Shown: positions 25,028 through 34,683, numbered from the stretch's first letter. The stretch is DNA of 64,000 nucleotides from Kaistella treverensis (GCF_900114045.1 NZ_FORQ01000001.1:434001-498000), one strand, 5' to 3'. Program-made: numbers and translations. The notes: generated from the sequence alone by a model not told the origin.

Positions 25028-26206
25028 TTAAAAAGCGTTGATCCCCGTGATATCCATGCCGGTGATGAGCAAATGGATGTCGTGCGTGCCTTCATAAGTG
25101 ATGACCGACTCCAGATTTGCGGCATGGCGCATCATAGGGAATTCGCCCATAATTCCCATTCCGCCCAAAATTTGCCGCGATTCGCGCGCAATTTCTATCG
25201 CCATTTTTACATTATTTCTTTTGGCCATGGAAATTTGTGCTGGCGTTGCCTTGTGGGCATTTTTTAAGTTTCCAAGCTGCAGACACAGCAACTGTGCTTT
25301 TGTAATTTCGGTCAGAAATTCAGCTAATTTTTTCTGCTGCAACTGGTAAGAAGCGATTGGTTTTCCGAACTGTTTTCGTTCTTTAGCATATTGCAAAGCC
25401 GTGCAATAGCAGTCGATTGCTGCACCGATCACGCCCCAGGAAATGCCGTAACGGGCGGAATTTAAGCAGGAGAGTGGACCTTTCAAACCGATAACATTCG
25501 GTAAAAGATTTTCTTTTGGAACCTTTACATTATTAAAAACCAATTCACCGGTTTTGGAAGCACGAAGCGACCATTTATTTTGAGTTTCCGGCGTTGAAAA
25601 TCCTTCAAAACCACGTTCAACGATTAAACCCTGAACTTTTCCGTCTTCATTTTTGCCCCAAACCACCGCAATATCGCAAAGCGGAGCATTTGTAATCCAC
25701 ATTTTGGCGCCATTCAATAAATAATGGTCGCCATTATCGACGAAATAAGTTTCCATCGAACCCGGATCGGAGCCGTGGTTTGGTTCCGTAAGCCCGAAAG
25801 CACCTATCATTTCACCAGAAGCAAGTTGCGGAAGATATTTCTTCTTTTGCTCTTCAGAACCGAACTCATTGATCGGAAACATCACCAGAGAACTCTGCAC
25901 GGAAGCTGCGGAACGTACGGCAGAATCGCCGCGCTCCAATTCCTGCATGATAATTCCGTAGGAAATTTGGTCAAGTCCGGAACCGCCGTATTCTTCAGGA
26001 ATATATGGCCCTAAAGCACCGATTTTTCCCAATTCTTTCATTAAATCCGGAATGTCAGTATGATGTTGCGCCGCGTCATCAATTTTCGGCATTACAAAAC
26101 TTTCAATCCAGTCGCGAACCGACTGCCGTATAAGCAGGTGTTCCTCAGTCAATAAGCTGTCAATTCCGTAGTAATCGGGGATGGAAGTCAAAGGGTAGTA
26201 AGACAT
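25028..26206 (-). CDS. Acyl-CoA dehydrogenase, glutaryl-CoA dehydrogenase-like
   Basis: FAD enzyme of 392 residues. Family blocks: EEYGGSGLDQISYG, MIGAFGLTEPNHGSDPGSM, YLLNGAKMWITNAP, RYGISWGVIGAA, ERKQFGKPIASYQL and ITYEGTHDIHLLI with catalytic Glu372. The sequence RSAASVQSSLVMFPI and the Glu position are those of glutaryl-CoA dehydrogenases, which oxidise and decarboxylate glutaryl-CoA in lysine and tryptophan breakdown. No other genes of that pathway are near, so general acyl-CoA dehydrogenase is the safe name. Monocistronic, convergent with the AddB-like gene. Confidence 0.88.
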   Translation of the reverse strand: MSYYPLTSIPDYYGIDSLLTEEHLLIRQSVRDWIESFVMPKIDDAAQHHTDIPDLMKELGKIGALGPYIPEEYGGSGLDQISYGIIMQELERGDSAVRSAASVQSSLVMFPINEFGSEEQKKKYLPQLASGEMIGAFGLTEPNHGSDPGSMETYFVDNGDHYLLNGAKMWITNAPLCDIAVVWGKNEDGKVQGLIVERGFEGFSTPETQNKWSLRASKTGELVFNNVKVPKENLLPNVIGLKGPLSCLNSARYGISWGVIGAAIDCYCTALQYAKERKQFGKPIASYQLQQKKLAEFLTEITKAQLLCLQLGNLKNAHKATPAQISMAKRNNVKMAIEIARESRQILGGMGIMGEFPMMRHAANLESVITYEGTHDIHLLITGMDITGINAF

Positions 26207-26297
26207 AGATGTTGTTTTGCCTAATTTAAGATAATTTAAAATGCTGGAAAAATATTGTGAATAATTTCCAGGAAACCGATAAAATGAAAAATTTTGG

Positions 26298-26810
26298 CTA
26301 TTTAAGCACGAAATTTTTGTCGAAATCGGTACAGTCGGTTTGCTTTAAAACGTGACCATCGTATTTCAGATCTTTCGTATTTGCGTAAACGGATTTGATG
26401 CCGTCAACATCGTATAAACCGGTGGCTTCGAGGAGTGAACCGTCTTTTTTAAGGAAATAAATTTCGCGTTCAGAAGTTGTTCCTTCCGCCTGAAAAGTAT
26501 ACACAATTTTTAGCGTGTCGCCATTTTGGCTTCCCATTATATCGCCGTGAGAGCTGTCTTTTTCGAAGTTTTTATAGCGCATTTTTCCGATGAAAGTTCC
26601 GAGATTATCTTCCAGCGAAAGGAAAACGGTATCTTTTCCAATAGCTTCCATATAACAGGTTTGAAGCGTGGAGGATTCCACCGCTTCGTTGGACTCCGGA
26701 ATCACCATAGAATCCTGGTTGGACTGGTTTGTAACCACCGTTTCATCTGCTTTTTTCTCACAAGCGAGTGCAAACAGAATAATTGCTGATGCCGCTATAA
26801 AGTTTTTCAT
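26298..26810 (-). CDS. Putative lipoprotein of unknown function
   Basis: 170 residues from the ATG at 26810: MKNFIAASAIILFALAC is a clear lipoprotein signal with lipobox ALAC and Cys17. A longer frame of 38 more residues exists but lacks sense as protein (Lys- and Asn-rich) and would bury the signal, so I reject it. After the Cys there is a Glu- and Ser-rich linker, then a compact domain with CYMEAIGKDTVFLSLEDNL, MRYKNFEKDSSHGDIMG and TSEREIYFLKKDGSLLEATG, which looks like a small all-beta fold. I do not recognise a named family. It stands alone with a long AT-rich upstream gap. Confidence 0.78.
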   Translation of the reverse strand: MKNFIAASAIILFALACEKKADETVVTNQSNQDSMVIPESNEAVESSTLQTCYMEAIGKDTVFLSLEDNLGTFIGKMRYKNFEKDSSHGDIMGSQNGDTLKIVYTFQAEGTTSEREIYFLKKDGSLLEATGLYDVDGIKSVYANTKDLKYDGHVLKQTDCTDFDKNFVLK

Positions 26811-27217
26811 AAGTTTATTGTTGTAGTTTTTTTTGAGATTTAAATTTAAGTAAATTTTTTGAAGTGCTGATTTGGCTTTACTTAAAAACCGAAAAAAATG
26901 CCCGAATAAAGCGGAATTTTTCAAATTTTGATTTTTAATTCTTTGTGGTAAATTTAAAATTGAAAAATTTGCTCAAAGAGGTGGGAATTTTTCGCTGCAA
27001 GCTTTAGCAGTATAATGGTAAATCAAAAAAATATGCTGAAATAAGCGGCAATAAATTATATTCTAAAAACGCCTATAATTTATATTATGTTAAATTGAAT
27101 TTGTTTCTGATTTTTAAATATAGTTTTTTAGTACATAATTTCCATTCCTTGCTTCATTTAAATTAATCAAGCTAGAGAATTAAAAAAGCCTTCCAGTCCG
27201 GAAGGCTTTTTTAGCTG
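26811..27217. other. 407-base AT-rich gap
   Basis: No coding potential seen. It holds the upstream region of the lipoprotein gene, two members of the dispersed GCCG/CGGC palindrome family (about 26891-26920 and 27026-27050), a 10-bp inverted repeat ATAAATTATA / TATAATTTAT (27051-27083), and the S9 peptidase terminator (27182-27212). Confidence 0.6.
27182..27212 (-). terminator. S9 peptidase terminator
   Basis: 13-bp stem AAAAAAGCCTTCC / GGAAGGCTTTTTT with a 5-base loop, 6 bases beyond the stop of the minus-strand peptidase gene. Confidence 0.9.
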
Positions 27218-29611
27218 TTATTTTAAGCATTTTTCTAAAAACTGATCCTGTTCCCACAAAGTGTGCAAAACATTTTCCTTAGCAGCGTAGCCGTGAGATT
27301 CTTTTGGTAAAAGAACCATTCTAACAGGTGCACCAAGATTTTTCAGCGCCTGAAAATATCTTTCAGTTTGCAAGGTAAATGTTCCCGGATTGTTATCCGC
27401 TTCACCGTGAATCAGCAACAACGGAGTTTTCATTTTGTCTGCTTGCATAAATGGCGACATTGTGTTGTAAATTTCCGGAACGTCCCAGTAATTTCTCTGC
27501 TCACTCTGGAAACCAAAAGGCGTCAACGTTCTGTTATACGCGCCACTTCGCGCAATGCCACAGGCGTAATCTTTTGAATGTGTAAGCAAGTTGGCCGTCA
27601 TAAATGCGCCGTAGGAATGTCCGCCAACAGCAACTTTAGTACGGTCGATATAACCTAATTTATCCACTGCATCAATTGCAGCTCTACCATTCGCCACCAA
27701 TTGTGTAATAAAAGTGTCATTCGGTTCGGTATTTCCTTCACCAATTATGGGGAACGAAGCATCGTCCAGCACCGCGTAACCTTTGGTTACCCAATAAATA
27801 AACGATCCATAGCTTGGGAACGTAAAATCGTTTGGATTTTGCGTGCTTTGTCCAGCGGTATTTTTGTCTTTATACTCCGTCGGATATGCCCAAATCAAAA
27901 GCGGCAATTTTTCTTTGTGGTTTTTTCTGTCGTAGTTTGCCGGTAAATAAAGCGTTCCGCTGAGCACTACTCCATCATTCCGTTTGTAGGTAATTACCTC
28001 TTTGTACACGTTTTTAATGCTTTCAAACGGATTGTCGAAGTTGGTTACGGGAACAGCTTTTCCGTTTTTTAAATTTCGGATGAAATAATTCGGATATAAA
28101 GTCGCGGACTGCTCCACAACCAAAACATTATTTTTATCTAAAATATCAACAATACTTTCTTTAGAATTTTTAAGTTTTGAAGTATAAATTCTTTTCTTTC
28201 CGAAGGTTTTTAAATCGAGTTCATCGATGAACGGGAATTGTCCATTTTTGGTGAAACCTGCGCCCACCAATTTTACGGTATTGTTTTGAACATCAATTAC
28301 ATTTCGGCCAAATTTGTTTTTAGTATCCGCAAAATTTCCCGGATCGCTGTAAACGTCCTGATAATTTCGGTCATCAATTTTTGCTGAACTTCCGTCTGTG
28401 AGGTTAATCAAATAGGTTTTTGTGTTTCTGGTATCGTACCAATCATCGGAAACAACGGCATAATTCCCGTTCGACCACTCAATACCGTTAAAACGCTGCT
28501 TGGTTTTAAAGAAAGATTTTGGTGCCGCGGTAAATGGCGCTTCCCAAAGGAAAATTTCATCACGGAATTCAACATCTTTCGACTGATCACCGCCGTCTAA
28601 AGCTTCAGCGTAAACCAATGTTGCCGGTTGGTCATCTCGCCACGACATATTTCTTTTACCTTTTCTTACCGAGGAAAAACCTTTCGGCATAATTTCATTT
28701 AAAGGCGTTTCGTTGACGGTTTTTACCAATTTTCCGTCCTTATCGTAAATGGTAGAAGTCATCGGGAAACGGTTGAGCGGCACGATGTAGGAATACGGTT
28801 TTTGAATCGTCGTCAGCATCAGATAATTACCATCCGGTGAAAAACTCATCGAGGAATAAATTTCCGCAGGCTTAAATTTTTCCTGGGTTCCATCAATACC
28901 GATTTTCACCAGTTCAGCTTTTGCTAAAGTCTCAAAGTTTGCTTCGTCCTGCGGATTTTTCAGCAAATCCTGGTACGTTCTGTTTTGGGAAACTTTACCG
29001 TCGGAGTTTGAAACTGTTGGTCCGGTCGGCAAGTTTTTTTTATCATCAATTAATTCCGGTCTGTTGGCAGGAATTTGTTTTACAATCAGATGCTGAGAAT
29101 CTGCCATCCAAGTGAACGGCATTCCTAAATTCGCGTTTAGCGGCTGCGTAGAAATTTTTTTCGCGGTGTTTGTAGCTAAATCTAAAATCCACAGTTCTAC
29201 CGCAGTTGCGCTGGTATTTGTAAACGCCACTTTTTTCTCGTCCGGAGAAAAATTCATGTATGCAATTTTAGCGTTTGCAGGTAAACCTTTAACCTGAGTT
29301 TCGGTTTTATCTTTTAACCTTTTGGTTTTCAGATTGTTTACATAAGTTATAGAACTTGAAATATTGGTAACAGGATTCACGCGCAAACCCGCAAGTTTCA
29401 TTTCATCCTGGTTTAAATCGTCTAAAGATTTATAGGTTGGACGGTAGGAAAAAATCATATAGTCGCGCTTGCTGTCCATCATTACAGATGGTGCACGCTC
29501 GTAATCTGCAAGTTTAAGAATTTCTGCCGAAGGTTTCTGGTATGAAATGTTTTCCTGGGCGCTCGCAAAACCTATGAAAAGGAGCGCTACCGTGATTAAG
29601 GTTTTTCTCAT
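27218..29611 (-). CDS. Prolyl oligopeptidase family serine peptidase (S9), secreted
   Basis: 797 residues with a signal peptide (MRKTLITVALLFIGFASAQ). Residues about 40-530 form a beta-propeller (repeats such as MNFSPDEKKVAFTN, MSFSPDGNYLMLT). The C-terminal alpha/beta hydrolase carries the triad Ser666 (VGGHSYGAFM), Asp739 (HGEADNNPG) and His773 (KESHGYAAK). The propeller sequence (SYRPTYKSLDDL, KNMSWRDDQPATLVYAEALDGGD-like) resembles plant and bacterial glutamyl endopeptidases (S9D), so cleavage after Glu is possible but unproven. Periplasmic peptide degradation is likely. It has a two-box promoter and its own terminator. Confidence 0.9.
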   Translation of the reverse strand: MRKTLITVALLFIGFASAQENISYQKPSAEILKLADYERAPSVMMDSKRDYMIFSYRPTYKSLDDLNQDEMKLAGLRVNPVTNISSSITYVNNLKTKRLKDKTETQVKGLPANAKIAYMNFSPDEKKVAFTNTSATAVELWILDLATNTAKKISTQPLNANLGMPFTWMADSQHLIVKQIPANRPELIDDKKNLPTGPTVSNSDGKVSQNRTYQDLLKNPQDEANFETLAKAELVKIGIDGTQEKFKPAEIYSSMSFSPDGNYLMLTTIQKPYSYIVPLNRFPMTSTIYDKDGKLVKTVNETPLNEIMPKGFSSVRKGKRNMSWRDDQPATLVYAEALDGGDQSKDVEFRDEIFLWEAPFTAAPKSFFKTKQRFNGIEWSNGNYAVVSDDWYDTRNTKTYLINLTDGSSAKIDDRNYQDVYSDPGNFADTKNKFGRNVIDVQNNTVKLVGAGFTKNGQFPFIDELDLKTFGKKRIYTSKLKNSKESIVDILDKNNVLVVEQSATLYPNYFIRNLKNGKAVPVTNFDNPFESIKNVYKEVITYKRNDGVVLSGTLYLPANYDRKNHKEKLPLLIWAYPTEYKDKNTAGQSTQNPNDFTFPSYGSFIYWVTKGYAVLDDASFPIIGEGNTEPNDTFITQLVANGRAAIDAVDKLGYIDRTKVAVGGHSYGAFMTANLLTHSKDYACGIARSGAYNRTLTPFGFQSEQRNYWDVPEIYNTMSPFMQADKMKTPLLLIHGEADNNPGTFTLQTERYFQALKNLGAPVRMVLLPKESHGYAAKENVLHTLWEQDQFLEKCLK

Positions 29612-29625
29612 GAATACTTTTTTAT

Positions 29626-29656
29626 CAAAACTATTAAAAATTAGTCTTATTTACAA
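29626..29656 (-). promoter_or_regulatory. S9 peptidase promoter
   Basis: Minus strand TTG (29654-29656), 20-base spacer, TAGTTTTG (29626-29633), 14 bases before the ATG. Confidence 0.6.
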
Positions 29657-29671
29657 CATATAAAACAGCAT

Positions 29672-29698
29672 AAAAAAACCAACAATAAAAGTTGGTTT
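29672..29698 (-). terminator. DoxX gene terminator
   Basis: 8-bp stem AAACCAAC / GTTGGTTT with a 7-base loop; read on the minus strand it is followed by seven T. It sits between the DoxX stop and the S9 promoter. Confidence 0.75.
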
Positions 29699-29727
29699 AA
29701 ATATCTAAAAGCAAAAAAAATAGCCTT

Positions 29728-30159
29728 TTACCAGGAAGAATCTCTGCGGCTTGAAATCATTCGGTCCACCGAAAAATATCTTGGACCAAATGTAAAAATG
29801 AGCGCAAAAATGGTTAAATAAAGTAAACTGGTTTCGCGTACGCTGAACGGATCCGAAAAGTGAACCACGAAAGCTGCGATAAACATGATGGCAGCTAAAA
29901 CCAACGCCGCACCGCGTGTAAAAAGACCAATAATCAGTAAAAAAGAGCAAATAAGCTCGATAATTATCGCCAAAATCAAAGTCGCCTTCATCCCGATTCC
30001 AAGAAAATTAAAAAACTGAATTTCTTTATCACCTAAAAGCAACATCAGTTTCGGTAAACCGTGAAGCATGATCATGGAAACGCCAGCAAAAATACGGGCA
30101 AATAGCATGATGATATTATTAATTTCCGGATTGTCCTTAACAGAAGTAAAGTAACTCAT
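29728..30159 (-). CDS. DoxX family membrane protein
   Basis: 143 residues with four predicted membrane helices (about 16-36, 55-77, 83-100, 108-126). FARIFAGVSMIMLHGLPKL and ELICSFLLIIGLFTRGAALVLAAIMF are DoxX-family blocks. DoxX proteins are small inner-membrane proteins linked to quinone or thiol redox reactions in some bacteria; no activity can be assigned here. It lies 64 bases upstream of nothing but the era stop on the same strand (era is upstream), so it may be read through from era or from its own promoter. Confidence 0.85.
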   Translation of the reverse strand: MSYFTSVKDNPEINNIIMLFARIFAGVSMIMLHGLPKLMLLLGDKEIQFFNFLGIGMKATLILAIIIELICSFLLIIGLFTRGAALVLAAIMFIAAFVVHFSDPFSVRETSLLYLTIFALIFTFGPRYFSVDRMISSRRDSSW

Positions 30160-30223
30160 TGAAGTATTTTTAGTGATAAAAATTTTAAAAAGAGACTAAA
30201 GTAAGAAATATTTCCTACAACTG

Positions 30224-31105
30224 CTATCTATAGCCAAAATTCTTTAAGTCACGGTCGTTTTTGCGCCAGTCTTTTTTCACCTTTACAAAAAGGTTCAGGT
30301 GAATTTTTTTATCAAAGAATTTTTCAAGGTCGAGTCGTGCTTCTGTACCCACTTTTTTTATTGCATCACCTTTGTGACCGATAATAATTCCCTTCTGTGT
30401 GTCTCTTTCCACAAAAATTACCGCATCAATGAAGATAATTCCCTCTTTTTCCTTGAACATTTCTGTTACGACTTCTACGGAGTACGGGATTTCTTTTTCA
30501 TAATTCAATAATATTTTTTCGCGTATTGCTTCGTTCACAAAAAAGCGTTCAGGCTTGTCGGTGTATTGCGTTTTATCGTAATAAGGCGGATTTTCCGGCA
30601 ACAACGATTTTAATTTTGGTAAAATAACTTCGGTATTAAAACCAGTAATTGCGGAAATTGGTAAAATTTCAGCTTTCGGAATGCGTTCATGCCACTCCTC
30701 CATCACTTTTTCCAAATCGGTTTGGTTAGATGCATCAATTTTATTGACTAAAATTAAAACCGGCACCGGAATTTTATTGAGTTTTTCAATTAAAAACTCG
30801 CTTGGCGGCGTGCGGTCGGTAATATCAACAATGAACAAAAAAACATCCGCGTCCTGTAAAGAATCCTTTACAAAATCCATCATTTTTTCCTGTAGTCCGT
30901 ATTTTGGATCTAAAACACCAGGAGTATCCGAAAAAACAATCTGCAGATCATCTTCATTATAAATCCCGAAAATACGGTGTCTGGTGGTTTGTGCTTTTTG
31001 GGTGACAATCGCGAGTTTCTCGCCCATTAAATGATTGAGAAGTGTAGATTTTCCTGCGTTTGGTTTCCCGACTATATTTACAAATCCTGCTTTATGTGCG
31101 CTCAA
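30224..31105 (-). CDS. era: GTPase Era
   Basis: Essential GTPase that binds the 3 prime end of 16S rRNA and checks 30S assembly. 293 residues from the TTG at 31105 (MSAHKAGFVNIVGKPNAGKS). G1 GKPNAGKS, G3 DTPGVLD, G4 NKID are present, and the C-terminal KH domain has IIIGHKGDAIKKVG. The open frame continues upstream to 31444 without stops, but a TAnnTTTG box at 31129-31136 places transcription start near 31122, and the extension shows no family similarity. TTG is the only suitable start before the P-loop. Divergent from the NHEJ operon. Confidence 0.93.
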   Translation of the reverse strand: MSAHKAGFVNIVGKPNAGKSTLLNHLMGEKLAIVTQKAQTTRHRIFGIYNEDDLQIVFSDTPGVLDPKYGLQEKMMDFVKDSLQDADVFLFIVDITDRTPPSEFLIEKLNKIPVPVLILVNKIDASNQTDLEKVMEEWHERIPKAEILPISAITGFNTEVILPKLKSLLPENPPYYDKTQYTDKPERFFVNEAIREKILLNYEKEIPYSVEVVTEMFKEKEGIIFIDAVIFVERDTQKGIIIGHKGDAIKKVGTEARLDLEKFFDKKIHLNLFVKVKKDWRKNDRDLKNFGYR

Positions 31106-31128
31106 AATTTTCAGTTTTTTAAAGTGAA

Positions 31129-31136
31129 CAAAGTTA
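31129..31136 (-). promoter_or_regulatory. era promoter -7 box
   Basis: TAACTTTG on the minus strand, 23 bases before the TTG start at 31105. It lies inside the longest reading frame and so decides the start. No good -33 box seen. Confidence 0.55.
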
Positions 31137-31286
31137 AGGAATTTTAGCCGGTCCAGCTTCGATCCAAGCTTTAAAAAATACCGGCTTAAAACGATAAATT
31201 TTTCCGTTTTGAAAAATCGTAAGCGTATGAGCGGCAAGCAGAAAGGCATAATTATTTCATTACGGCAAATCATTAAAAATGTAATT

Positions 31287-32075
31287 ATGAAGGCGATTTG
31301 GAACGGCGCAATCGGTTTTGGTCTCGTAAACATTCCCGTAAAAATGTATTCTGCAGTGCAGGATTCCAACTTAGATTTGGATATGTTGGATAAAAGCGAC
31401 CACGCAAATATCAAATTTAAAAGGGTGAACGAGAAATCCGGCAAGGAAGTTAAGTATGCGGATATTGTGAAAGGCTATATGATCGACGGCAATTATGTGA
31501 TTCTGGAACCTGAAGATTACGCCGCCGTCGCACCAGAAAAAACCAAGGTTTTTTCCATTGAACAGTTTGTTCAGGAAGAGGAAATCGATTCGGTTTATTT
31601 TGAAGTTCCCTATTTTTTGGAGCCCCAAAAAAATGCTGAAAACGCCTATAACTTATTGCTCAAGGCTTTAAGCGAAACTAAAAAAGCCGGTATCGGAACC
31701 TTTATTATGCGGGATAAAGAAATTTTCGGCATGATTCGCCCGTATAATGACGAAATTTTAATTGTAAACCGTTTGCGTTTCGCGCAGGAAATACGTGATT
31801 ACAAAGATTTAAAATTGCCCGCGGCAAAAGATCCAAAAGCCGGTGAGCTGAAAATGGCGATTTCGTTAATCGACCAAACATCAGAAAAATTCAATCCCGC
31901 CGCATACAAAGATACCTACAACGATGATTTGCTGAAAATTATCGAAAGCAAGGCCAAGGGTAAAAAAGTGAAAAAAACCACCGAAGAGCCGGAAGAAACC
32001 GGAAAAGTGGTGGATTTGATGGCGCAGCTTAAAGCAAGTTTGGAAAGTTCTAAAAAAACCAAAAAAGTCTCCTGA
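31287..32075 (+). CDS. ku: Ku protein for non-homologous end joining
   Basis: Bacterial Ku homodimer subunit that rings broken DNA ends and recruits LigD. 262 residues from the ATG at 31287: MKAIWNGAIGFGLVNIPVKMY is the standard Ku start; a longer frame from 31209 is rejected. Core blocks: VKYADIVKGYMIDGNYVILEPEDY, IEQFVQEEEIDSVYFEVPYFL, and KAGIGTFIMRDKE. The C-terminal tail is lysine-rich (KGKKVKKTTEEPEE), typical of tails that help DNA threading and LigD contact. ligD starts one base after its stop, forming a two-gene NHEJ operon that matters in non-dividing or desiccated cells. Confidence 0.95.
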   Translation: MKAIWNGAIGFGLVNIPVKMYSAVQDSNLDLDMLDKSDHANIKFKRVNEKSGKEVKYADIVKGYMIDGNYVILEPEDYAAVAPEKTKVFSIEQFVQEEEIDSVYFEVPYFLEPQKNAENAYNLLLKALSETKKAGIGTFIMRDKEIFGMIRPYNDEILIVNRLRFAQEIRDYKDLKLPAAKDPKAGELKMAISLIDQTSEKFNPAAYKDTYNDDLLKIIESKAKGKKVKKTTEEPEETGKVVDLMAQLKASLESSKKTKKVS

Positions 32076-32076
32076 T

Positions 32077-34683
32077 ATGCCACTGGAAGAATACAATAAA
32101 AAACGGAATTTCGAGGAAACATCGGAACCGGAAGGGAAAACGAAAAAAAGTGAAGGCGAACTTATTTTTGTGATTCAGCGGCATTCTGCAACGCGCTTGC
32201 ATTACGATTTCAGGCTTGAAATGGACGGCGTGCTGAAAAGTTGGGCGGTGCCGAAAGGTCCTTCATTAAACCCAAAAGATAAGCGCCTGGCGATGATGAC
32301 CGAAGATCACCCCTACTCTTACCGCGATTTTGAAGGCAGTATTCCCGAAGGAAATTATGGTGGCGGCGAGGTTGAAGTTTGGGATTCCGGCACTTATGAA
32401 CCTTTAGAAAAAGCGGAAGGAAAAGCTGATGATTTGGTTATGCGCAGCGAGCTGCATAAAGGATCGTTGAAATTTATTCTTCATGGTAAAAAATTAAAAG
32501 GTGAATTTGCCCTTGTAAAAATTAAAAATCCAAAAGATGATAATGCGTGGTTGCTGATTAAGCATAAAGATAAATTTGCTTTAGATGAGTATGATTCTGA
32601 AGATCACGTTCCGAAAAAATCCAAAGTTACTGAGCGGGAGGAAAACCGGCCTTCGAAAAAAAAAACGGTAAAAACCACTGAAAATTTCACAAAATCTTTC
32701 CAAAATTACACATCTGCACTTACCGGTGAAAAAAAGCTGAAAGATTTCATGAAACCAATGTTGGCAAAGGTTGGGGAAGAAGCTTTCGACAGCAAAGACT
32801 GGGTTTTCGAAATAAAATGGGACGGTTATCGTGCTATTGCGGACTTGCGAAAAAACACCAAATTTTTATATTCCAGAAACGGACTTTCATTTTCTGAGAA
32901 ATTTTACAAAATCAGCGAAGCTTTAGAAGATCAAAAATTTCCAATGGTTTTGGATGGAGAGATTGTGGCTTTTAATTCCAAAGGTCAGCCGGATTTTCAA
33001 GCTTTACAGCAAATTGGTGATCACCCTAATATGGCGATGACTTACCAGGTTTTCGATTTACTTTGGCTGAACGGAAAATCTACCGAAAATTTAACCTTAA
33101 TTGAACGAAAAGAATTGCTGAAAGACGCATTAGTTGAAAATGATGTCGTAAAATATTGTGAGCACATTCCCGAAAAGGGTAAAAACTTCTTCAATCAAAT
33201 TGAAAAGATGAATCTGGAAGGAATGATTGCTAAAAAAATTACGAGTATATATACCGAAGGCGCGCGCAGTGCAGACTGGCTTAAAATTAAATTTCAGCAA
33301 ACCGAAGATGTGCTGATTTGTGGTTTTACCGAACCGAAAGGTTCCCGCAAACAGTTTGGCGCTATAATTCTGGGCACTTATGTAAATGGTGAACTGCAAT
33401 ATTGCGGCCATGCGGGCACGGGTTTCAGCAATAAAAAACTTGAAGAACTGTACGAACTATTTGAACCTTTAATTACATCTGAAGCACCTTTCAAAGATGT
33501 TCCGAAAACCAACACCAAAGCAACCTGGGTAAAACCTGAAATTGTCTGCGAAATAAAATTTACCGAAAAAACCGGCGACGGTATTTTCCGTCATCCCGTT
33601 TTCCTTGGAATCCGAACAGACAAAGAAAAGGTAGACATAAAAAAAACGTCTTTAGGTGAAGATCTAAAACCGGAAAAAAGTGCCAAAAAAGCACCGAAAA
33701 AAGAGGAAGAAGTAGAAAATGCAGAAACCAAAGTTTCATCCTCAAAAACAAAAACTATGAAAAAAACACGCGAGAATGAACAGGAGAAAAAAATAGGGAA
33801 ACAAACGGTAAAATTAACAAACCAAAACAAAGTTTACTTTCCGGAAAGCGGTATTACCAAAGGAGATTTGGTTGAATACTACCAATCTGTTGCAAAATAT
33901 ATTTTACCACATTTAAAAAACCGCCCACAATCGTTAAACCGCTTTCCGAACGGTATCGGAGGTTTAAGTTTTTACCACAAGGATGCTGGTGACAGCGCGC
34001 CGGACTGGATTGAAAAAGCGACTATTTTTTCGGAATCAAACGAAAAAGACATTCAGTATTTGGTCTGCAATACCGCGGCGGATATGGCGTATTTGAATAA
34101 TCTCGGCTGTATTGACTTAAATCCATGGAATTCCAAAATTGATAATTTGGAATTTCCAGACTGGCTGGCGCTGGATTTGGACCCTTCGGAAGGCAATACT
34201 TTTGAAGATGTTATAGAAGTTGCGCTGGCAACAAAAGAAGTTCTGGATCAGGTAAAAATTGAAGGTTACTGCAAAACTTCCGGAAGTTCCGGCATCCATA
34301 TTTTTATTCCGATGGGCGGAAAATATGACTATGAGCAGGTAAAAAACTTTGCGCACCTGCTGATGCAGAAAGTACAGCAACTGGTTCCGGAAATTACCAC
34401 ACTTGAAAGAAGTTTAAAGAAAAGAGAAAAAAACGAAATCTATCTGGATTATTTGCAAAATCGTGGCGGCCAGACTTTAGCAAGTGTGTACAGCGTTCGG
34501 CCAAAACCTGGTGCGCCGGTTTCCATGCCGCTAAACTGGGAGGAAGTAAAATCAGGTTTAAAACCGACAGATTTCAATATTTATAATGCTTTGGATCGAA
34601 TTAAGAAAAACGGAGATTTATTTAAACCGGCGCTCGGAAAAGGAATTGATATGCTGAACGCCTTGAAAAATCTGGAAAAGTAG
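32077..34683 (+). CDS. ligD: ATP-dependent DNA ligase D
   Basis: 868-residue end-joining enzyme with domains in the order phosphoesterase, ligase, polymerase. PE domain about 10-160 (FVIQRHSATRLHYDFRLEMD, IPEGNYGGGEVEVWDSG). Ligase about 225-530 with nucleophile Lys247 in FEIKWDGYRA and DGEIVAFNSKGQPDF. A long Lys/Glu linker (about 530-575) then the primase-like polymerase about 580-868, with catalytic LDLDPSEG (Asp700, Asp702) and KTSGSSGIHIFIPM. All three active sites look intact. Operon with Ku. Its stop abuts, without gap, the stop of the convergent methyltransferase gene. Confidence 0.95.
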   Translation: MPLEEYNKKRNFEETSEPEGKTKKSEGELIFVIQRHSATRLHYDFRLEMDGVLKSWAVPKGPSLNPKDKRLAMMTEDHPYSYRDFEGSIPEGNYGGGEVEVWDSGTYEPLEKAEGKADDLVMRSELHKGSLKFILHGKKLKGEFALVKIKNPKDDNAWLLIKHKDKFALDEYDSEDHVPKKSKVTEREENRPSKKKTVKTTENFTKSFQNYTSALTGEKKLKDFMKPMLAKVGEEAFDSKDWVFEIKWDGYRAIADLRKNTKFLYSRNGLSFSEKFYKISEALEDQKFPMVLDGEIVAFNSKGQPDFQALQQIGDHPNMAMTYQVFDLLWLNGKSTENLTLIERKELLKDALVENDVVKYCEHIPEKGKNFFNQIEKMNLEGMIAKKITSIYTEGARSADWLKIKFQQTEDVLICGFTEPKGSRKQFGAIILGTYVNGELQYCGHAGTGFSNKKLEELYELFEPLITSEAPFKDVPKTNTKATWVKPEIVCEIKFTEKTGDGIFRHPVFLGIRTDKEKVDIKKTSLGEDLKPEKSAKKAPKKEEEVENAETKVSSSKTKTMKKTRENEQEKKIGKQTVKLTNQNKVYFPESGITKGDLVEYYQSVAKYILPHLKNRPQSLNRFPNGIGGLSFYHKDAGDSAPDWIEKATIFSESNEKDIQYLVCNTAADMAYLNNLGCIDLNPWNSKIDNLEFPDWLALDLDPSEGNTFEDVIEVALATKEVLDQVKIEGYCKTSGSSGIHIFIPMGGKYDYEQVKNFAHLLMQKVQQLVPEITTLERSLKKREKNEIYLDYLQNRGGQTLASVYSVRPKPGAPVSMPLNWEEVKSGLKPTDFNIYNALDRIKKNGDLFKPALGKGIDMLNALKNLEK

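Noticed and set aside
26811-26924. 38-codon extension of the lipoprotein at 26298-26810
   Set aside because: It would bury a good lipoprotein signal that starts at the ATG at 26810.
29705-29950. Separate small protein overlapping the DoxX gene
   Set aside because: Different frame of a clear DoxX gene; no start signal or family support.
31106-31444. Upstream extension of the era reading frame by 113 codons
   Set aside because: It overlaps the era -7 box and has no family similarity; part of it also overlaps the Ku upstream region on the other strand.
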